From Lingula anatina (Eukaryota > Brachiopoda > Lingulata > Lingulida > Lingulidae): DNA of 22,226 nucleotides. The stretch is taken from positions 9,663-31,888 of the forward strand of contig NW_019776078.1 in the NCBI RefSeq assembly GCF_001039355.2, read 5' to 3'. The notes under the pieces were generated by a model. The model did no database searches. It saw only the letters and a list, made by a program, of their open reading frames with translations, and was not told the origin of the DNA. Both the position numbers and the translations under genes were made by a program. Position 1 is the first letter of the stretch. The number at the start of each line of letters is the position of its first letter. Positions 9,501-18,500 of the stretch are shown piece after piece.

Positions 9501-12500
9501 GCTTCATGAAGTGAATTTTTAAACTCTTTAAAATGCATAAAAATAATAAAGACGTTAGCAGTAAGATGAGGTATTGTATATACGCCCAGAATCTGTTTCG
9601 TGGCATTAATTAAGCCTTTTAAAGAACTTTGCCCATCCTTAACTTGGTATACACAAACTCTCAGCTGGCTTAGAGGGCATTCCCAAAGATTTAGATCGAT
9701 CTTACCAGATCTACTATCAGATAACTAGGATTATCTGACAGTAATCAAGTGAGACTCTCCACGAGGATAGATTGATCTAAAATCTATGGGAATGCGCCCT
9801 TTGTAATTATGATAAGGTCCCCATAGAGAGCCATTCTAATCCCTCAGTTGTTCTACTTTCCTTCATCTCATTTGTGGTAAAGATTTATAATTGATTTCAT
9901 AACCAAGCAGTTCAGTTGGTTAATCAGTTTGGATATTATGTTCATTTCAGTAAGAAGGAGGGCTAGAAAAAGGAAAATTGCAGGAGAAGGAGAAGAAAAA
10001 GGAACAAGTTTGTCTGATGCCCTCAGCTGGCATGTTCATATTTGCTCTGTGAATAACTTCCCGACTGCTGCTGGTCTGGCCTCATCTGCTGCTGGCTTTT
10101 CTTGTCTAGGTAAGTGCACATGTACTACAGTGTCAGGCTGCATTCACAAAAGTGGACTATCAGATTCTCGGATCAAATATGGCTGACCCACTCGAATGCT
10201 TGTTGCGTATTCCCCGTGGGGAATCTATTCATTGTCTGTAAAGGAATTAGGCATCAAGCTTTAAACCGTATCACCATATTTGATCCACGGATCTGTTAGT
10301 TGGCTGTTATGAATGCAGCCTCAGATAAAATGCAACATTTTTTATCAGATGTTGACTCAAATCTTCTTTTTGACACCCCCTGTTTACAACCACGAATTGC
10401 AGTTATGGTAACAATCAATTGTATGGGGAACTGAAAAGCTTGTGAGTGCTATGAGTACTTCAACTGAATAACTGTCATCTACATGTGTACATGTGAATGT
10501 GCTTCTATGCCAGCTTCAGATTAATTGTAGGTAAAAAAGAAGGCTTGCGGAATTGTTCCTAAGACTCTACTAAAACCCAAGATACTTTTACAATGGCTAG
10601 TGGCAATACATGTTTTCTTTTGATGAAATTGATTTAATTTCCAGTTTACTCTCTGGCAAAGCTGTTCAAAATAGAAGGTGATATCAGCGAGATAGCCAGG
10701 CAGGGCTCGGGCAGCGCTTGTCGTAGTTTATATGGAGGGTTTGTCAGCTGGAACATGGGAGAGAAAGACGACGGCACAGATTCAGTAGCGGAGCAGCTGG
10801 TCACAGAAAACCACTGGCCTGAGCTACGGATATTGATACTTGTGGTAAATGTTTCTTTTGTACAATTATGCCATTTATGAGTATTATTTCCATATTGAGC
10901 TTGGCAGTTTCTATAGTTACCGTACCCTGTAATTTTGTAAGCATATACATATGCCTGATGGAAAACATACCTAGCTATTAGCTATTTATCACTCTAGCTA
11001 TTTATATCTGGTCTCCTGCTCTCATTTGTTTTCATATGAAGTGCGCAACCTCTTGCTGCTGAACCGAATATTTGGTATCCATGTTTGCAAAATACAGGGC
11101 AAGGCACACTAGGAGTTTCCATTCCTAAACTTAAGTCGATTCACAGAGCAAGGGGATTGTTTTTCATCTTCTGTGCTCCATCAACTGCTCCTCTTCACAC
11201 ACACATGCACACAAACTTGCCTTTTATTAAAATCTACTTTAAATTTGACATTAAACTACATGTATTTTTAACATCTTCCAGGTCAGTGACCAGAAGAAAC
11301 AACTACATGTATTTTTAACATCTTCCAGGTCAGTGACCAGAAGAAACAACTACATGTATTTTTAACATCTTCCAGGTCAGTGACCAGAAGAAACAACTAC
11401 ATGTATTTTTTACATCTTCCAGGTCAGTGACCAGAAGAAACACATAGGCAGCTCAGCAGGAATGGGAGTGAGTGTGAAGACAAGTGAACTCCTGAGGTAC
11501 AGGGCAGAGCACATTGTACCCAGAAGAATGAAGGAGATTGAGACTGCCATACAGAACAAAGATTTCCAGACATTTGCCAAAATCACCATGCAGGTAGGAT
11601 GCATTCCCAGAGATTTAGATCGCTCCAGAGGTTTAGATTTAGATCGATCTAACTCCCTGGGGGTTCACGCTAAATTGCAGTCAGCCGAGCGCACACCATA
11701 GTTAATAACCCTTTTAAAGCTTTTAGTAGGCGGGACAGACGCTTAAGCCAGCTAAGCTGACAGTAATCTAGTGAGATATCCACAGGGATAGATCGATCTA
11801 AAAATCTATGGGAATGGGGTCTAAGAGACATCCTGAGTTTTTAGAGCCCATTCAGAATAGGGGGCTAACTAGTCCGAGGGTCAAATATGGCCGACCCACT
11901 TGAATACTTCTCCACAGAATATCTATTCAGTGTCTATTAACGGATTAGACAGCAAGCTTTGTAGTGGGTCTCTGTATTTGACCCACGAACAAGTTAGTCC
12001 CCTATTCTGAATGGAGTCTTAGGGCATATTCCCAGACATTTAGATCGATCTATCTCCGTGGGGAGTCTCACTAGATTACTGTCAGATAATCTGGCTTAAA
12101 TGTCCGTCCCGCCTACTACAAGCTGTAAGGGGGTAATTAACTTTCGTGCCCACTCGGCTGACAGCTACTTAGCGATAACCCCCAGGGAGTTGGGTCGATC
12201 TAGTTTGGATCAATCTAATCTCTGGGAAAATGGGGCCTTAGAGATTACTAAAAACCCTCCTTTATTATCATCTTGCCTCTGCTTGCCCCAGTGCTGAGAT
12301 GAGTTTCCAGTAATCTTTGAAACTCGGGATGGATGTAGAATATCAGAATGAATCCAAATCCTCTGACCTCTCATTCAGCTGTGACAATTGCAAACAAACA
12401 TACTCGGAATTGTCGAATGATAGTGCCTACCGAAATTATTGTGCCCCCTAGAAAAATTCCCCGATATTTAATAATAGTGCCTAGCGGAATAATTGTGCCC

Positions 12501-15500
12501 CCCCACCCCCCCACCCCCCCAAAAAAAAATTTTAATCAATTTTAATAATTTCAATGAATAATTGTAATGGCAATTTTAAATTATATTTTAATCTGGAAAA
12601 AATATGTTTTGACAATTAAACATAACAAAAACACAATATCTAAACAAATCCATATATTTATGAAGTTAATACTGTAACATTATTATTATTACACAGAAAG
12701 TGTAGCATGTGGCCATAAAATTGTTCACATGGTAAATGCCACACAGATCCATTTAGCACGTTTGTTCATGAAAATATATTTTACCATTCAAATATCACTA
12801 AAAATATAATATATACGGCTCCCGCGAAATTCCATTGTGGGGGGAACAAGTTCTCTGCTGACATCCTCGGCTAGAATTTCATAATCAAATTCTTGCGCCG
12901 TGTAAGATCTTCCAGTGGCATCTTTATCAAAGTACCTCACTGCGAGTTCATTTCCCCCTCTCACCACAACAGCAGGGATGGTCACTGCACCATACTTTAC
13001 CAGTACATAATCATTCACAGTAAGGGGCAAGGAACTTGGCAGTTCTTCTGGTGAAAACAAACAAAAAAAAAAAGTGAAACAAATTGTAAACATCAGTCCG
13101 ATAATATATTCCCAGGATTTTCTTTTGCCATTTAAAGCCATAACATCCAGAACTTAATATGCATATATGTAAATTTTTTTTTTTTGTTTGTTTTTTTTTT
13201 AATATAAATTCAAACAAAATTATACAGCTATGACACATATCAGGAATGAAAGACCATTTATTAAGAAAAAGTAAAAGAATGTCCTTTATCCCAGGAAAAA
13301 TCATTAAGCTCAATTTTTTACAAAAAAATCCCAGTTAAATTGGCTTAAAGCCTAATGTTAGAAAGAAAGCAAAACAATTTAGTAGCAGAAGTTAATATGC
13401 ACAATGTCAAGGGTGCATGTAATATTTTACATTTACCTTTATACAAAACATCATAGTGACCAGACCTTCCTCCACTTAGTCCTGGTTTGTACAACAGATT
13501 GACTTCTTTTGTTGACAACTGGCTAACTTCCCCAACAGTAGTTATCTCCCTGACAGTGGACTTATTTACCAGCTGGAATACATGGATCACAACCCCTTCT
13601 ACATGCGCTGCAGCATCTATTGCTAAGTGAGTTGCATAAACTCCAGTTCTGCTTATATCATCAATCTCTTCTTCTAAACTACTGTAACCTTCATCTAAAA
13701 GTATCATACAAATTGGTTGTTAATGAGAATATTTTATAATGATAGACCAAGAGTTCATAATTCGGATCAGGTTCAGAATTCAGATTAAAAAGGGACGTTG
13801 TCATAATTACCCATTCATTTACAAATCATGAATAACACATGAAGCCATCTAAAAGCTTATGCAGTAATATATTACACAGAGTCCTCACATGGAGATTTAA
13901 CTTCAGTTGCCCACAAGCAATACAGAATTTTGCTTGTCTTTCAGTATATTTTTTGTACCATGAAGCCGCTGAAGTTGACATCCTATGTTATACTGATCCT
14001 AATTCTGAACTCTTGGTCTACTCAAGCATTAAACAATTATCAATTTTACAAGTCCAGCAGTTAAATATTTAATCACTTCACAAGTATAAAACAATGAGGT
14101 ATTTCATTTTTTAACATGTAAAACTGACCGTTTTCAGTCTTAATAAAGGTACACTGCAATATTCTCTAAAAATTTTCAAACATCATAAATTGGGAAATAA
14201 ATCATACAATAAGTACCTGTAATAATGAAAGTTCTATCCTGAGAGAAACATTCAGTGTGTTCACCTTGTCTCATGGAGCTAACCAAATCCTCATAGTGAA
14301 CTGTGTTTCTTCTCATATAATCAGCTGTTCTCTTCCTAAGGCCTAGAATCGATTGTTCCTCTTTTATCTTATCATCTTCATTCAATGGGTAGTTGTCATC
14401 ACCTCTTGGGAAACTCTGAAGATCCAAATCTGCTGCTCTGAAAAATGACCTAAAGAAACAATCCCCATCGCGTGGTGTCTTCATCAGCTGATACGTATGT
14501 CCATCTGATGATTTCAACTGGGATACTTGCTCTGGAAGAAAAAAAAATAGTGGAAAACTGGGCACGGAAGAATATTTTTGGTTATTTTATGTATTTATGT
14601 ACACTATGATGTTTTGTGATTATTGCCTTTTTACTCTTGTAGCGGGTTTCACAAATGTAATACATCTATAGGAATATTATGTACTAGGTATATACTAGTA
14701 AAAAAAATTACCACTGTTATTTGGTTCTCCATTCAGAGAGATTGGCTCTGTGCTGTCTGGAAAAGGTTCAGTTACAGGGATCTCTTTGGTTGATGCATAC
14801 AGCCTTTGCAAAAGAGATGAGTCGAGGAGCATTCGCCTTTTTACACTGTTGCAAGCCTTTGAATAAGCAGCCCTCATGTGACAGAGATGAGGCATCATTT
14901 GCACTGATGTTTCCCTCCCAAAAGTGTCAAGCACTGTCCCCAGTTGATTTAAAAAAAGAGCATCGCGGTTCAATTCTTGGTTGTCAGTGTTGGTTGGTAG
15001 TCCAAGATGTCCCGGTCTCATGAGAGGTTCATGGGCTGAATTGCTTGTGGAATCTGTGCATGAAGGAGAAGCTATTGACTGTGGTTCCATTGGCAGTTCG
15101 TCCACATCAGAGAGGTTTTCCTCCTCTCCATCTTCATCCTCTAATTCACCATTCTCTGTGTCCAACTGTTCAATTCCTTCATCCTCCGGAGACTGGCCAA
15201 TAGCTGCACGGCAAACTCCATCTGGGGGCGTAATTGTGGACAACCGGTCAGACAGATTTTGGGGCGGGTCCTTAGCCATCTCTTGTGCAGGAAGATGAGC
15301 CTTCAAGCACCCATCTATGTCAACAAACCTAAAATAAAATAAAAAAAGCAATCTGTACTTCCAATTCTCTTTATAAGTTATTACATAAAACCGTCTTACT
15401 TCTTGTTTTACATTTTTTTTTTTAGTTTAAGAAAACATAAAACACACAAACCATTTTGAATGGTTTATCTGTCTTAATTAGACTTAAAGCAATTGCATAA

Positions 15501-18500
15501 ACATTATTATTGTATCTGGGCCTAATTATATCAATACAAAACTTGTGCACATGCATTCCACATGTTAAAATCCGGTCTTTTCCGCGATTTGGAGTTAACT
15601 ACGATTTACCCCAGCTACCGCTCTGGGTTTATTTCGATCGCGATTAGGGGTACGTCGTCCGTTCACATTAGAAAAGTTAACCGCGATAGGACCGAGGTCA
15701 GGTCTTGATCGCAGCCGAAAATGCTAGTGTGAATAGCCTATATCAAAAACACTGCTTAAGGTATAGACATTAAAAGCAACATGGTATTCTAGCTACATTT
15801 CTCCTAACGTTTGCGCTAGCAAATAAACGAAATGGGCTTACTTACCATTGAAAAATCGACTGCCTCCTTTCAGGTCCGACGGGTTTCCTCCCTCCTCCCG
15901 CCTGCCGATATCGTTCATGTCCCAATTCTTCGTCCAGGGTGCCGTCCATTTGTCTTACATAGAGCTCCAGGCATCTTGATACTAGTGACTTGGCCTTTTG
16001 AAATTCGGCATGCCCGTTTGGTAGAGAAGCCAAGTGAGGGAACACCTCCCTTATCGTCTTGGCAAGAAACCCTTCTTTCGGTTTAGGATGACTAATTTTC
16101 TTTCGTTTAGCATCCCAATGAGCTTCCAAAAGTTTTGCCTCTTCTTCATACTTTAATTTGTTTGTGTAACACAATTTACCGATATCAAATTTCTGAGCAA
16201 GAGAGTATTTTCTGTAAGCCTTCGCCTTCGGCATCATTTCTGAGAAACCTCCCTACCGCTTGCACTGCGATGTTGCATACTGCGCAAGCTTGGCGCCAAA
16301 AAAAAAGTTGAACATAGATGACCTCTGTTCACGGTTCGGGTTCAATTTCTTTGACATGAACGACTAACTGATCTATTCGGTATATTTCCGCTATAAACAG
16401 ACGACAACCTGGTCGATCTACTCATGGGCGGAAGTTGTGGTCCACATGCTGTCTGGACTCGGCCGGAACGAGTCACCCGCTCTTTACGTTTCTAACACAT
16501 TTAACTGAATTGATGAAAATGAAATCACCGAAATTGAATTTTTCATTCAAAATACATGTTTATATTGTCACGGATACATAGTGAATATCAACTGGAGGAC
16601 CCAGTCTTTAAATAAATTCCGCTCATGCGCAGTAGGTTACTGGCACTTGAAAACCTCGTGTAGTAGATTTGACCTGGTTTTCGTCTGTTTATAGCGGGCG
16701 TATGATTTTACGACGGTCAATCTGGTGGAAAGACAGTTGGATATTAGCAAAGTGACAGCTCTGTTGATGAGAAAACTGGTTGACTTCACATTAATGTGCG
16801 AGTTGAGGAGATGAGATGTAAAAGATAAAATTGAGAGCTGCCGCACCGCGGCTGGTTCGGCAACTGGTTTTCATTTCCCACTTTTTGAGGCCTTTGTACA
16901 TATCAGAATCGACAATAGGAGTGCTAACGCATGAATTTTCGTGCAAAAGTGCCACAGGGTAGAGATTTATTATAATCAAATAAGATAGATTTTACAATAC
17001 GCTCTGAATCGGGCGGCAGTATAATTATTTAACAATCACAATGTTTCATTTTGTCTGCTACTCACTACCGCAGAGTTTTGCCTGAGGGTGATGGTGACGT
17101 TCAAATAAATAAATATTCTGTTTAGAAGTAAGCAGCATTACCTTCTAGATTTATTAGTTGACTCATATGTTAAGTTTTTTTTTTTTTTCATACATCTAAG
17201 GTGTAACAATTACAATTACATTTTGATGTGAGATCAGTAATAACATTTAGGTAATAATTATCTAGGTGCGACAGAGACTCCGGACAGCAGGTGTTGCCCT
17301 ACCAGCACTATAATAGAGCTACTTTTATATATGCAAGTATCATAATAATAATTTTTGTAGATAAAATTTACCAATTAAAGCAATCTATTGCAATTTAAAG
17401 TACTTAATAAATAAGACAATTTTATATGAAACATTTTTTTGCAGGACAGCAACCAGCTCCATGCCTCCTGTTTGGATACCTACCCACCCATCATCTACCT
17501 GAATGATACGTCTAAACAGATCATGCATCTAGTCCACAAATACAATGACTTCTGTGGACAAATTAAGGTAAGATAAAAAGAATATAACATTCTTTCAGTC
17601 GCTGGCCTTTTTATTTTTTATTTATTTATTTATATTTTGTTTAAACACTTAATTTTATTTTGGCATAGAAATCCTTATGCCACATATGAAAACTACCAGA
17701 TTATCATTTTCAGTTGCAACCATTTTTAATAATTTATACTCCTTAATGCTTTTGGGTACATTTCTTTCACTTTAGTGGAGGGAGAGGGGTTCAGTCTATT
17801 ACCAGAAAGTCACAGCAGTCATAATTTTATATTGTCTGGTAACATTCTGAAAGTAAGATGGAAATGTTTTTTTGTTTTTTAAGGTATTTACCGGTACAGG
17901 GTGGTCCAAAAATGTTTCCATTTTTGAAAAAGTAGCATTTTCTATTGAAAGGAAAACTTCACAATTTTTTTTAAAGACTTATCTTACAGACGTGGAAGTT
18001 TTGTGTTGTGTAAGTTTTTTCCTTGTATTCTATCATTTTGGACATGTTGAACAGTGTCATTACAAACTTCAGTGTGCAAGTAGCCGCCGTGATTCAGTGC
18101 CAAGGAGCTTGGATTAATAAGCACAATAATCAATGTTTTGTTATGAATTATGCCTTGGTGGTTTTATATTTGTTTCTAGAGCGTGTGTACTTTGTGTTGC
18201 ATTGTTTCTGAGGGTGATGGTCGAAAAAGAGTGTGAAGTGGAACTGAGCAAACTTGTCAATATTTTGCAACTTAAAAAAACATCGATTTAAAAATAATTA
18301 TTATTTGAAAACTTTTAGCCAGAGTGTCAATGACATTTGAAGACGTTTAATCGTGAAATCAGTAAGTCGCATTATTAACTATTGAGCTGTGCTCTCAAAA
18401 CACTGGTATACATGGAAAAAACTTACAGCCCACAAAACTTAATTCTGTAAGACAGGTCTATAAAAAAAAAGTGTTAGATTTTCCTTTGAACAGAAAATAA

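Noticed and set aside
11085-11318. Plus-strand frame of 77 codons in MVD intron 6
   Set aside because: Its end is translation of the 47-bp duplicated acceptor units and the rest is intron sequence.
11410-11604. Minus-strand frame of 64 codons
   Set aside because: Exact antisense of MVD exon 7.
12417-12510. Repeated ATAGTGCCTA...TTGTGCCCC motif as a possible array
   Set aside because: Only two imperfect copies with unequal neighbours, so it is not a regular array or CRISPR-like structure.
14721-15298. Two plus-strand open frames of 100 and 105 codons opposite OTU exon 2
   Set aside because: They are antisense shadows of a coding exon, with Ser-rich translation from the acidic stretch, and no recognisable domain.
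15832-16086. Plus-strand frame of 84 codons
   Set aside because: Lies opposite OTU exon 1 and has no protein features of its own.
17872-18117. Plus-strand frame of 81 codons in MVD intron 8
   Set aside because: Starts at the boundary of the TA-flanked element and has no transposase motifs.
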